In this document: positions 35,599-45,110 of the stretch, piece by piece
How positions within the stretch are numbered: the stretch's first letter is position 1
Layout: each line of letters begins with the position of its first letter
Source of the DNA: Zopfochytrium polystomum
Lineage: Eukaryota > Chytridiomycota > Chytridiomycetes > Chytridiales > Chytridiaceae
DNA length: 50,672 bases
NCBI GenBank assembly: GCA_025765615.1
Contig: JAIVFJ010000393.1
Span: 1 to 50,672, forward strand
Reading direction: 5' to 3'
Position numbers and translations under genes: made by a program
The notes under the pieces: generated by a model
Told to the model about the DNA's origin: nothing
Seen by the model: only the letters and a program-made list of their open reading frames with translations
Database searches by the model: none

Positions 35599-36298
35599 TG
35601 AAAGAAATCGACAATAAAAGACTTTAAAGCGTGGCTTAAAAAACGTTCTTCTAATGCTCACCCAAGCGCTCACACAAAAACGATCTTGCAAGCGTTCACA
35701 AAAGAAAAGACTTGCAAGCGTTCATACAAAAAGCGATCTTGTAAGCGTTCACACAAAAAAACGATCTTGCAAGACGTTCACACAAGAAAAGATCTTCTTG
35801 CAAACGTTCATACAAGAAAAGATTCTACAAGCGTTCACACAAGAAGTCAATTTCTGAAATTTTAGGTGATCCTTCAACGCAAACGATTGGAACAATACGC
35901 AGAAATCACATAGTAGTATTCGACGATATGGAAACAAAATGGAAATTCATAAATCCCATTCTGATTATCTAAGCCTTAGAACCCGGACCCTACTGGAAGG
36001 GTAGATCCGACAAAAGTACCACTAGGAACAATAATAAACCATACCAAACGGTACTTGATGATGATAATGATCCAGTGTGGAGATTGATGAAGGGGTTATC
36101 AGAGGAAGTATTAAAGGAGAAACTAGGAGATCCGGGAAAGGAGCCACTAGGATCGGAAAGAGAGACGTATCAAGTGACATATGACAAAAAGACGGGAAAA
36201 CACAAGTGGGAATACAGAGGAATAATATATATGAAAATTCAAGGATATATCCAGGAGCCATGACGAAAGAAGAATACGAAGATAAATATGCCAATTGA
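35599..36298 (+). CDS. Protamine-like basic repeat protein, copy D (frameshifted)
   Basis: Starts MKEID and continues after a shift with DFKAWLKKRSS, basic repeats (35680-35850) and two domains. The first has ISEILGDPSTQTIGT. The second (36075-36263: LKEKLGDPGKEPLGS, YQVTYDKKTGKHKW) is separated by a region with further shifts (35940-36060). The C-terminal tail YPGAMTKEEYEDKYAN ends at 36296-36298. It is the last copy of the cluster. Confidence 0.5.
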
Positions 36299-36396
36299 TA
36301 TTTTGGATCCACGTTCTATATGTAAAAAACATACATTTATTTAACTTTATTAAAATTAAATAAATTGAAAATTATACAGTACGCGTGTGTGTTAAA

Positions 36397-36720
36397 ATGT
36401 TTCCAACAGAAATATTTAATAAAATTTTTCAGAATGTACTTGACAACAAAACTAAATTTGTATTTTCACATGTTAATTCTGTATTTAGAACAATTTGTAT
36501 TGAGTATTTGTTGAAAAATCGTAAGCGTGAACCATTTGCAGAAACGCATTATTCAAATTTTAGCATTGTTCGTGTTTGGTATAGTTTAGTTTCACAAAAA
36601 TGTTTAGATTGTGGTAAAAAGAAATCAACTCAACGATTTAATATGAATTTTTGTTTATGTAACAAATGCAAACAGGTTGTTGGAATTGATATCCAAAACA
36701 AGTGCCATCAAAAAATATAA
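36397..36720 (+). CDS. F-box/zinc protein, N-terminal part
   Basis: From ATG 36397 (MFPTEIF; an in-frame ATG at 36385 adds four residues), 107 aa. The F-box-like start and the CLDCGKK...LCNKC zinc motif match 1356-1913. The AAATTGAA box at 36362-36369 lies 28 bases upstream of the ATG. The frame ends at 36720 because of a shift at a six-A run (~36709-36714), and the protein continues in 36677-37513. Confidence 0.6.
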   Translation: MFPTEIFNKIFQNVLDNKTKFVFSHVNSVFRTICIEYLLKNRKREPFAETHYSNFSIVRVWYSLVSQKCLDCGKKKSTQRFNMNFCLCNKCKQVVGIDIQNKCHQKI

Positions 36721-37513
36721 AATAACTGCTACACAATTAGCGACATTGCCAGTTGAACAATACAAAAATCAGTATAAAGTAATTGTTTCAATGTACCTAG
36801 ACTTTCACGTGAGACAACTTGCGATTAAAGTTCAATACAAAACAGAAGAAGCGTTGAACACCTTTGAAGAAAATATGGAAACGAAACGTGAAGTACGAGA
36901 ACAAAAAAAATTTGAACGAGAACAAGCTCGTGAAACTCGGGTCATTGAGTTAAGAAACTATCTGTACACAAAACTTGATGAAAATGTAAACAAGTCATAT
37001 GTTTGTCAATACATTGATGAAAGTGACTTCTTACATAAATGGTTATCTACAGGAACACCAAAAACAGAGAAACGAAAAATGGAACTGTTCGACGAAGCAG
37101 TTTTACGATACATATACTACAAACCATTAATTCGAAGTCATCGACAATACAAGCTAAAAAAAGCTTTAGATGAAGTTGGATTAAAAATTCGATCTGATTC
37201 TGCGTTATGTTCAAATTACATAGAACATGGAAATGGAGATATTAATGAAATTGTAATGGTAATGAAAGAAATGGAATGGTATTTTAAATTTACAAAGTAT
37301 TCTGAATTAAGATACACTCATCGAGGAATTGATTCTGAATTTGGTAAACGTGAAGCTATTCGTGAATGGATACAAGATTCTTTGCAAAGAAATTTCGTGT
37401 CATTAAAAGAAAAACCACCACAATCACTAATATACAATATTAAAAGTACCATAGACTCAATGCTTCATAAACGCGTAAGCAGTGGATCCAAAACCTCCAA
37501 GGACCATGATTAA
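36677..37513 (+). CDS. F-box/zinc protein, C-terminal part with coiled coil and conserved domain
   Basis: Continuation of the F-box/zinc protein in another frame; residues before ~36715 are shadow. It has a charged coiled coil (EENMETKREVREQKKFEREQ), then the block KALDEVGLKIRSDSALCSNYIEHGNG...IVMVMKEMEWYF also present in 26629-27333. That block is recognisable from giant-virus hypothetical proteins. The 3' end overlaps the convergent small membrane protein (37457-37675). Confidence 0.6.
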   Translation: MLELISKTSAIKKYKITATQLATLPVEQYKNQYKVIVSMYLDFHVRQLAIKVQYKTEEALNTFEENMETKREVREQKKFEREQARETRVIELRNYLYTKLDENVNKSYVCQYIDESDFLHKWLSTGTPKTEKRKMELFDEAVLRYIYYKPLIRSHRQYKLKKALDEVGLKIRSDSALCSNYIEHGNGDINEIVMVMKEMEWYFKFTKYSELRYTHRGIDSEFGKREAIREWIQDSLQRNFVSLKEKPPQSLIYNIKSTIDSMLHKRVSSGSKTSKDHD

Positions 37514-37675
37514 TGCAACAAACAAGTTACTAATCAAAAAGTTGTAGTTATTTTGGTTTTGATCTTTGAATGAAGAGTTTTTGTTGTAACAATCCATTGC
37601 GATACTAGTTGTGGCGATATAAAAAACTCCGCCAGTAATCATAGTTAAGGCGATAATTAAAATCAGAGTATTCAT
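37457..37675 (-). CDS. Small protein with two transmembrane helices
   Basis: 72 aa from the ATG at 37675 (a longer open frame reaches 37774 but overlaps the start of the fibre gene). It has two hydrophobic helices, residues ~2-25 and ~48-68, with a polar loop between them containing one Cys and many Asn/Gln. It is probably a virion or host membrane protein. It sits between a zinc protein and the fibre cluster. Confidence 0.5.
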   Translation of the reverse strand: MNTLILIIALTMITGGVFYIATTSIAMDCYNKNSSFKDQNQNNYNFLISNLFVALIMVLGGFGSTAYAFMKH

Positions 37676-37738
37676 TTTAAATATAAACAATAAAAAAGAT
37701 TTAATAAAAAGTAATTCTTTTTTATGAGTATCATTATA

Positions 37739-38914
37739 ATGAGCAAAGCACCAAAAGGGCCAACAGGACCCCAAGGAATAAAAGGTGAAGATGGTGTGAG
37801 TCCAGATCCAAATGCGTCGGTTGATAGACTATCGAAAGATTTGACTTTTAGATTGAACTTGGCAAATTCTCTTTCAAATACTTCATCGAATTTGTATACT
37901 TATGTATCGCAAACTTGGTCAACAGATCCCACAATCCAAAGATACATTTCAAATGAAATTATATATCAAATTCGTACAAATGGGCCTGTTTTAACAAAGT
38001 TCAGTGATTCAGTGCTTCAAACAACAAATATTGAACAAAAAATTGGAAACACACTTAGCATGGATTCTAATACTAGAAAGAATATAGCCTCGAATGTGAT
38101 TTCAAGTTCGTTTTTTATTAATAGTGTGGCTGACAATTTGTCTTCAAATTATAGTTCTTATTTGTCTGGAACTGCAGGAAACATTATAATTCAAAATCCA
38201 TTACAACAATCCATTGGATCACAAACTATAGTATGTTCAAACGGAAATTGTTTCTTGCCATCAGCAAGTCATTCTTTACAAATTGGAAATTACACTTTAG
38301 GACCCAATCAAAATAATAATTTTTCATTTATTAATTCTTCTGGAACTTCGTTAATAAGTACAACCAAAAATGGACAAACTCTTATTAATAGTTCTTCAAC
38401 TAACAACTTGTATCCCACATTGTATGTAAATGGATCCATGTTAGTAAGAAAGCCATATTTTTTCTATGCTGATGCAAGTGATCAAGGAACTATATCTCTT
38501 CAACCTTACGCAAATTATACTGTACCTTTTAAAAAAAGCACTACGATCAATGCACCTTTAAATAAATATTTTGACAATACTACTTACAAATTCACAATTC
38601 CATTTACAGGAACATGGCAATTTTTTATTCAGTTAACGTCCAATTTTACTGCAAATAAAGGATACGCATCGAATGAATCTAGATATATTACAATTAATTT
38701 AACAGACAGTAAAAATAATAACCTAGCATATACTTCATCTACAATCGATAGATACACAAATATAATTCATACTTTTAATCCAATTGTTTATCTACAAGCT
38801 GGAACAACTGTGTGTGTCACAATTTATGCGTACAATTGGTATGGTAGTATAACGTATATATATCCTACACACTTTTATGGTATTTTGAAAAGTTCCAATA
38901 ATTTAACAAACTAA
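37739..38914 (+). CDS. Collagen-like fibre protein 1 (outer type)
   Basis: 391 aa from ATG 37739, preferred over 37724 because of the ATTATAATG context shared with its paralogues. A short collagen stretch (PKGPTGPQGIKGEDG) is followed by helical Ser/Asn-rich segments, a CSNGNC pair, a beta motif ending in LYVNGSMLVRKP (as in tail-fibre VNG repeats) and a C-terminal C1q/TNF-like beta domain (FTGTWQFFIQL). It is closest to fibre 6 (43364-44536). Probably trimeric surface fibres; the role in attachment is inference. Confidence 0.7.
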   Translation: MSKAPKGPTGPQGIKGEDGVSPDPNASVDRLSKDLTFRLNLANSLSNTSSNLYTYVSQTWSTDPTIQRYISNEIIYQIRTNGPVLTKFSDSVLQTTNIEQKIGNTLSMDSNTRKNIASNVISSSFFINSVADNLSSNYSSYLSGTAGNIIIQNPLQQSIGSQTIVCSNGNCFLPSASHSLQIGNYTLGPNQNNNFSFINSSGTSLISTTKNGQTLINSSSTNNLYPTLYVNGSMLVRKPYFFYADASDQGTISLQPYANYTVPFKKSTTINAPLNKYFDNTTYKFTIPFTGTWQFFIQLTSNFTANKGYASNESRYITINLTDSKNNNLAYTSSTIDRYTNIIHTFNPIVYLQAGTTVCVTIYAYNWYGSITYIYPTHFYGILKSSNNLTN

Positions 38915-38931
38915 AATTCTATATAATTGTA

Positions 38932-40017
38932 ATGGGATCGAGCCAGTCAAGTTTAGTACAAGGAGACACAGGCCCGCAAGGGCCCAAAGGTCCAAAGGGA
39001 AATGACGGAAAAGATGTTATTGACACTGACGTATTAAATTCTTTGTCGGTTGATGACAAATTCAAATCTACTGTTTTAACAAATGTTGTTGGAAACGCTT
39101 CGGACTTTACGAAATCAGTTGCATATAATTGGTTCAAAGATCCTAATATTTCTGGATCCATTGTTACAAATATTGTAAATTCTTTGCAAAACAATGACAC
39201 ATTCACATCATCAGTAGGAGCAAGCATTATAGCAAACAATTCATCCATTTCATCAGCAGTTTCTGATCAATTTAAAACGAATTCCGATTTACAATCCGTT
39301 TTCGTAACAGGTGTAGCTTCTAAAAGTTATCAAAATGTAAGTGATCTATTGAAAAACACTGATACTTATTCTTCAAAATTAATAGGACCCACTTTTTCAC
39401 TACCAGATTCAACAGTTTCTGCTTTTGTTGCATCAAACGCTTTTAAAGGAGTGACATGCAATTCTAATAATTTATGTACTTATCCTTTTTCAAGTATTTC
39501 AGTTAATTCATATCCTATGAATTTTTCAAATCTAAATGTAGGACCATTAAATGAAGTAAATTCAAAACTTGGAATTAATACAACAAGTCCATCAGCGACA
39601 CTTGATATAAATGGATCATTATTGTCACAATCCCCTTTCGCTTTTATGCAACATTCAAAGACAATTTTACGTTTGGTACTTCTAACGTGACAATACCATT
39701 TCAATCAAATTCAATGTATTTCGATAATAATACATATTCGTTTGTAGCACCATTTTCAGGAACTTGGCAATTAAATATAATATTGTCGTTACAACAATAT
39801 AATTCAACTGTTTCTATTTATCTTTTTATTGATAATTTACAGTCAATCTACAAATACAATACGACGTATGTTAACTTCAAATCCAATGTCAGTCACATGG
39901 TCTCCAATATTTCAATTAAATGCTGGACAAAAAGTTCGGATTGTTATTTCAAGCACTAATTCAAATCAAACTATTCTTTCAAATTATTCAAGTTTTGCAG
40001 CTAACTTGATTATGTAA
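38932..40017 (+). CDS. Collagen-like fibre protein 2 (inner type), two frameshifts
   Basis: Starts MGSSQSS, an N-myristoylation-type start, followed by collagen triplets (GDTGPQGPKGPKGNDG), helical repeats, a Cys pair and LGINTTSPSATLDINGS. The frame leaves at ~39660 (ends 39690), continues in 39687-39959 (TIPFQ, FSGTWQLNI) and then in a third frame (SVTWSPIFQLNAGQKVRIVIS) to 40017. The C-terminal C1q-like domain is thus complete if the shifts are errors. Confidence 0.65.
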
Positions 40018-40040
40018 AACTATTTTGTTTATTTTTTATA

Positions 40041-41140
40041 ATGGGTATACTCAGTCAACCATTATAAAAGGAGAAACTGGCGACGCAGGACCAATTGGAC
40101 CTCCTGGGAATGATGGAAAAAATGTAGATCCAAGTGTGGTTGTAGGATTATTAAAAGATAACTCTGCATTTTCGAAAAATGTGGCGAATACAATTACGAG
40201 TCCAGCTTCTACTTTAACTTCCAATTGGAATGATCCAAATCTGTTTATTACAAGCACTACAAATGCAATCCCTAGTAACACAGATTTTATGAATTCATTA
40301 AGTGACACGTTGTCATCTAATTCAGCAACCTTTATTCCTGCGATTGCTGCACAAATGACATCAAGTACATCTATTGTTGGAATGATTACAGATGAAATTT
40401 CATCTAATTCAAATTTTACAAAAACCATTGCTGATACACTGACTTCAAATCAGTATCAGTACAAATCAAAGTTAGTAGGACCTTCTCCCACAATTACGAA
40501 TGACGTTTTAACTTCCATCGTTAAACCAAATGTCTTGTGGTGTGCTGATGGAAGTATGTGCACTGTAGGTTCTCTAAGTTTTGGAAATACTAAAATTACA
40601 AGTAATTCCAACTCTTTGTTTATAAGTAATAATATTGTTCTCAATGATTCGTCTGTTGGAATTAATACAACGTCGTCACCAAATGCAACACTAGACGTTA
40701 ATGGTCCTATTATTGTTGAAAATCCATACACATTTTATTCAACGACTTTAATTACGACTGGAAACTACAATGTATCTAATAATTTTATTGTACCATTTCA
40801 GGTTTCTGGATCAACTAAAGGATCGAACATAAATTTTACTAGTAAGGGTTTTCAAGTTCCTGTCACAGGTTTTTGGCAACTAAATATAAGTATTCAATGC
40901 AGCACAGATTATTACAATAATGGTTATGGAAATGATATTTATGTATATGTTTTAGTGAATAACGTTGCTAATAATAGTTATTATGCAACACATACTTTTG
41001 GATCGTTACCCATTACGATTAATATTCAACCTGTTTTATTATTAACAGCAGGTTCAAATGTAAATATATCATTGTCAAGATGTACATTGTATGGAAATTC
41101 TATTAATGTGTTTTCAGGTAATTTGCTAATGCCAATTTAA
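40041..41140 (+). CDS. Collagen-like fibre protein 3 (inner type), shift at the start
   Basis: The ATG at 40041 is followed by a GGG run and falls out of frame at once; the main frame (from 40050 on) begins with a QSxIIKGETGDAGPIGPPGNDG collagen stretch. One base more in the G run would give the MG start of the other inner copies. Then it has helical repeats, WCADGSMC, NATLDVNGPIIVENP and a C-terminal beta domain (PVTGFWQLNISI). Its 3' end overlaps the next, convergent copy by 4 bp. Confidence 0.65.
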
Positions 41141-42249
41141 GAAGCCATAACAAGCGTTGCAGTAAAATAGTTTTCTACAGAATTCATAAGTTCAAAACCA
41201 ATTGTTTGTGCATATGCATTGTATAAACGCAATGAAAACACTGAACCTTTTTGAAGTTGAAGTAATGGTGCTATATTTATGTTTTTGAAAGAATCATATC
41301 TTACGTCATATGATATATAACAAGCAATTAATGTATTTTCATCAGAACATACTAGTAGTTGTATAGTTGGTACATAATTGGTATCTCTGTAACTCGCTAT
41401 TCTCAAAGTCAAATTTATATTAATTTGCCAAAGTCCACTTTGTGGAACAACGTATTTGTCATTTTGAAAAGGAATAATAAATGGTGTTGATGGAAGACTA
41501 TATGTTGTTGTTCGTGGAAGTTTTCCTGAAAACAGTATTGGATTTGACACTTGAATATAACCATTCACATCAAGATTAGCTTGTGGAGATGTATTGTTTA
41601 TACCAATAGAATCATTTGTTAAAAGCATTCCATTTCCATTTTTATTATATACACTTAAATCTGATTGTATATTATAAGCTCCTATATTTAAAGAATCTGT
41701 TTTTTGTGGAACAGTGCAAGAACCATCATCACCACACCAAACAGTATATTTTGGCATAATCGTTGTAATATTTGTATCGTTTATAACACCACTATATCCT
41801 CTTATTCTATCAATATATTTATCACTTACAATATTATCTGCAATAGACGAAACAAAAGTTTGATCACTCGAAACTTTATTGGTAATTACATTATTAGAAG
41901 CGTCACTAAATGATGTTATAATGGATCGTGTCAAATTTTGGTTGTTTAATAAAGTATTTCCTATAGCACTTGTAAAATCAGAGCCATTTATCAAAGGACT
42001 ATAGTTTTTAGACAAATTAGACTGAAAAGTTGTATCATAAGCCCAATTGTTTGCAATGCTGTTTGTAAAATCAGATGAAACACCAATAACTGAAGAAGCA
42101 ATCTTTGTTTGAAAATCATCATTTGACATAACTGTATTAGAAATGTCAGATTCATTTGCATTGGAACCATCTTTTCCAGGTAAACCTCTCAAACCTGTAT
42201 CACCAGTGTCCCCTTTTACTTGAATTTCAATCGATTGACCAGCACCCAT
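41137..42249 (-). CDS. Collagen-like fibre protein 4 (inner type)
   Basis: 370 aa, intact. MGAGQS start, collagen stretch GDTGDTGLRGLPGKDG, helical Asn/Ser repeats, WCGDDGSC, SIGINNTSPQANLDVNGYI and a C-terminal beta domain (VPQSGLWQININL, APLLQLQKGSVFSL). This is the cleanest example of the inner family and the reference for reading the broken copies. The start context on its strand is ATATAATG. Confidence 0.75.
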   Translation of the reverse strand: MGAGQSIEIQVKGDTGDTGLRGLPGKDGSNANESDISNTVMSNDDFQTKIASSVIGVSSDFTNSIANNWAYDTTFQSNLSKNYSPLINGSDFTSAIGNTLLNNQNLTRSIITSFSDASNNVITNKVSSDQTFVSSIADNIVSDKYIDRIRGYSGVINDTNITTIMPKYTVWCGDDGSCTVPQKTDSLNIGAYNIQSDLSVYNKNGNGMLLTNDSIGINNTSPQANLDVNGYIQVSNPILFSGKLPRTTTYSLPSTPFIIPFQNDKYVVPQSGLWQININLTLRIASYRDTNYVPTIQLLVCSDENTLIACYISYDVRYDSFKNINIAPLLQLQKGSVFSLRLYNAYAQTIGFELMNSVENYFTATLVMAS

Positions 42250-42272
42250 TATATTATTATCTACACATAAAA

Positions 42273-43330
42273 TTAAATTGTTTTAACAAAAGTTAATGTC
42301 AATTTCGATGGATCTAAAACTGTAACACTTGTAGATATAGTAAAAGAAACAATATCCCCTTTTGTAATGAAATTGTTGGATTTATATTAATGATTGTATA
42401 CCCAGCGATGAAACTTTGTGAAAATCCCGTTGTTTCTTTGTTTATAGTTAAATAAACATCACCTGTTCCTTGTGAACTTATACTTAAACTAGCATTTATT
42501 TGCCATAATCCGGTATATGGAATAACAATAGTTCCATCACTACTTACATTACTAGATGATCCTTTCAACTTAATAATACCATTGTCATTTACTATATTAG
42601 CTACAATTAATAAAGGATTTCGTTCAATAATACCTCCATTAATATCTAATGTAGCAGTAGGATTATTGTTATTAATACCCATGTTTCCATTAGAAAATGT
42701 AATAGAATTCATTGTAAAAGATCCATTATCTCCAAAACTTTTATCACCAATTTTTATAATATTACCTTTACTAAATGCACAATAGTTAGTGTCACATGTG
42801 TAACCACTAAATAATGAAGAATTAGATATGTAATCTTTTATTACATTGTCTTGAACAATTGTATTTATTCCTTTTACTTTGCTTTTATATGGATCTTGAT
42901 CTAATGTTTGTGAAAGATTATTAATAATATTGTCAGAGACACCTTTTCCATACTTTGATCTGAAACCATCATCTGAAACAATTTGGTCTGACAAAGCATT
43001 ACTTAGTCTATCATTGTTTGATGCAATGTTAGCTCCTAAAGATGATATAAAAATAGTATTTTGTAAGTATGGTAATAACGTATTTGTAATTTGTTTGTTT
43101 TGTACTTCATCATTAATCCAATTATGAGCAATGGATTTTGTAAAATCAGAAGAGTTTCCTGTAACTTTGTTTGAAATATTATTCACAAAAGTAGCATTGG
43201 TCACTAGTGTATTGTAAATGCGATTGCTATCTACATCAGCACCGTCTTTTCCATCTAAACCAGGAGGTCCCTGGTTTCCAGTGTCACCTTTTATTGGATT
43301 TTGACTAAGCTTCGATTGATCGATTCCCAT
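42273..43330 (-). CDS. Collagen-like fibre protein 5 (inner type), frameshift near the end
   Basis: MGIDQS start, collagen GDTGNQGPPGLDGKDG, CDTNYC pair, GINNNNPTATLDINGG and a C-terminal beta domain (IPYTGLWQINASL, INPTISLQKG). The frame from 43330 ends at 42314, but the proper last strand lies in another frame ending at 42273-42275. The switch is at a four-G run (sense) around 42355-42360. Confidence 0.7.
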
Positions 43331-43363
43331 TTACAATAAAAAAATAAAAAAGTTACTTCGCTT

Positions 43364-44536
43364 TTACTTTGTCACATCATTTGTACTTTTTAACATTCCA
43401 TAAAAGTATCCATTAAAATGAGTTAACACTGTGAAACTATTATTGGTTCTTACTGCTTTTATACTTATTTTTTCATCAGCTTGTAAATACAATATTGGAT
43501 TCCATGTAAAATGAAGTATAGCTGCATTATGTGTCGTTATAGAACGGGCGGAGTAAGAACTACCATCTTTTCCATAAATTCCTACAGATATTAATGTGTC
43601 TCCTGCTTGATTAGGTTGATCACGATAAATTGGAATATATATGTAAAGTTGCCACGAACCAGTAACAGGAATTCTAAAAGAATTTGTCACAGCATCGATA
43701 TTATTAGTTAAAGGTGTCTTTATTCCAGAATTAACGAATGGTAGTGTGTCCCAACCATTGGACTTAAATTGATATCCATAAGAAATGCCCGTATGAAAAA
43801 GTATTGGTTTTCTTACTATCATACTTCCATTTACGAATAACGAAGCAGAACTATCAGTTGTTCCATTAATTGATACGTTACCAGTTGCATTCATATTTAG
43901 TAATAAACTATTAGCTTGTTTTATTTGAAAATTTCCATTTGTATTTCCAATTGTATAGTTTCCTATTCGTATGAAATTTGCTGGAACGATACAAGAACCA
44001 CTCGTTTCACACCACACTGTTCGCTTTTTTGTTAAAGGTAAACTTGTACTCGGTACTAAATCACCATCGTCACCTATTAGTTTACTTTTATACGGATCAG
44101 AACTTGTCAGCATGTCAGATAAAGAGTCAATGAACGTACTATTAGTTTTTAATTTTGAAGCGACTAAAGATTGTAAAGATGAATCATTCGGTAGTTTTGA
44201 CAAAACTGCTGATGTTACGTCTTTTATTGAAGCGAACGCAAAGTCATCTCCTAGTCTTTGAATAACAGGACCCGTATTTTCAATCTCATAAATTAGATTG
44301 TTAGCTAATGTCTTTTGAACTGACGTATTATATGTCCAGTTATTATAAATATTCGTGTACACATTACTTGATGTGTTAAAAACATCATTAGCGAATTTCA
44401 AACCAATAGTGTCATCACTCAATATTTTATTTATCGATACATTTGGGTCTGCATCATTCCCATCTTTTCCCGGTATTCCTTGTGGACCTCTGTCCCCTTT
44501 TGGCCCTTTTACTTTCACTGTGCTAAAGAATACCAT
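43364..44536 (-). CDS. Collagen-like fibre protein 6 (outer type)
   Basis: 390 aa, intact. Collagen stretch KGPKGDRGPQGIPGKDG, then DADPNVSINKIL and a helical region aligned with fibre 1 (DPNASVDRL, NTSSN, EIENTGPV versus QIRTNGPV). A WCETSGSC pair, SASLFVNGSMIVRKP and a C-terminal beta domain (PVTGSWQLYIYI) follow. It does not have the MGxxxS start. TATAAATG is its start context. It closes the mirror-ordered cluster. Confidence 0.75.
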   Translation of the reverse strand: MVFFSTVKVKGPKGDRGPQGIPGKDGNDADPNVSINKILSDDTIGLKFANDVFNTSSNVYTNIYNNWTYNTSVQKTLANNLIYEIENTGPVIQRLGDDFAFASIKDVTSAVLSKLPNDSSLQSLVASKLKTNSTFIDSLSDMLTSSDPYKSKLIGDDGDLVPSTSLPLTKKRTVWCETSGSCIVPANFIRIGNYTIGNTNGNFQIKQANSLLLNMNATGNVSINGTTDSSASLFVNGSMIVRKPILFHTGISYGYQFKSNGWDTLPFVNSGIKTPLTNNIDAVTNSFRIPVTGSWQLYIYIPIYRDQPNQAGDTLISVGIYGKDGSSYSARSITTHNAAILHFTWNPILYLQADEKISIKAVRTNNSFTVLTHFNGYFYGMLKSTNDVTK

Positions 44537-44583
44537 TTATAAAGTATTGAGAAATTTGTTTTACGTTTGAAGTATATTTGAAC

Positions 44584-45098
44584 TTAATCAAGTTCCATCG
44601 CATCAATAACACAAATGCTTCGTCGATTCTTTTCGTGCGTTTCGTATGATTTTTTGACTTTGGCACACAAACGATCGAATTGCTCTTCATTCAACGCAGT
44701 CGGCTTTTTTGGTTTGCGCATGGACAATAACTGATGCATGCGTCGACGATTTTTTCGATAAAGCATGTCGTTAACAGGACAATCGACCACCTCGAAGTGT
44801 TTTCTTGAGAGAGTCTTTTTTCAAGTCAAGAACGTTGATCGTGATTTGTCTTTTAGCTTGAGTGTTTCGATCTTGCGAATGATGTACTCCTAGTTAAACG
44901 ATTAGCAAAGTCAAGAATTGATTCGTTACTTACAAGATCGTCAACAGGTCCCATGGTCATTTCAGAGAATAAAAAGACGAGTTCACGACATTCTTGACGA
45001 TGAATGGATTCCTTTAATTTCTTGAATAAATTTTTTCGTACAATATCCATTAATTTCTTATTCTTTTTCGATCTAGTTTTATACTTACTTGTATGCAT
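44584..45098 (-). CDS. Small basic protein with a 44-bp intron and one in-frame stop
   Basis: Exon 1 is 45098-44934 (MHTSKYKTRSKKNKK ... MGPVDDL). The next 44 bases have intron signals; exon 2 from 44889 reads EYIIRKIETLKLKDKS in the same frame. A TGA at 44821-44823 then interrupts the frame, and beyond it the same frame continues (VDCPVNDMLYRKNRRRMHQLL ... IDAMELD) to the stop at 44584. It is either one gene with a stop caused by error or readthrough, or two genes. It is very basic, with no known family. Confidence 0.45.
44890..44933 (-). other. Probable spliceosomal mini-intron (44 bp)
   Basis: On the minus strand it begins GTAAGT (perfect 5' splice consensus), has GCTAAT as a possible branch site 15-20 bases before the end, and ends TAG. 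Removing it keeps the frame and avoids the stop that otherwise closes exon 1 at 44853. Confidence 0.6.
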
Positions 45099-45110
45099 AT
45101 TTATTTTTAT

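Noticed and set aside
33832..35860. Possible CRISPR-like array in the 27-bp repeats
   Set aside because: The repeats are contiguous coding repeats without unique spacers, in frame with Lys/Arg-rich proteins.
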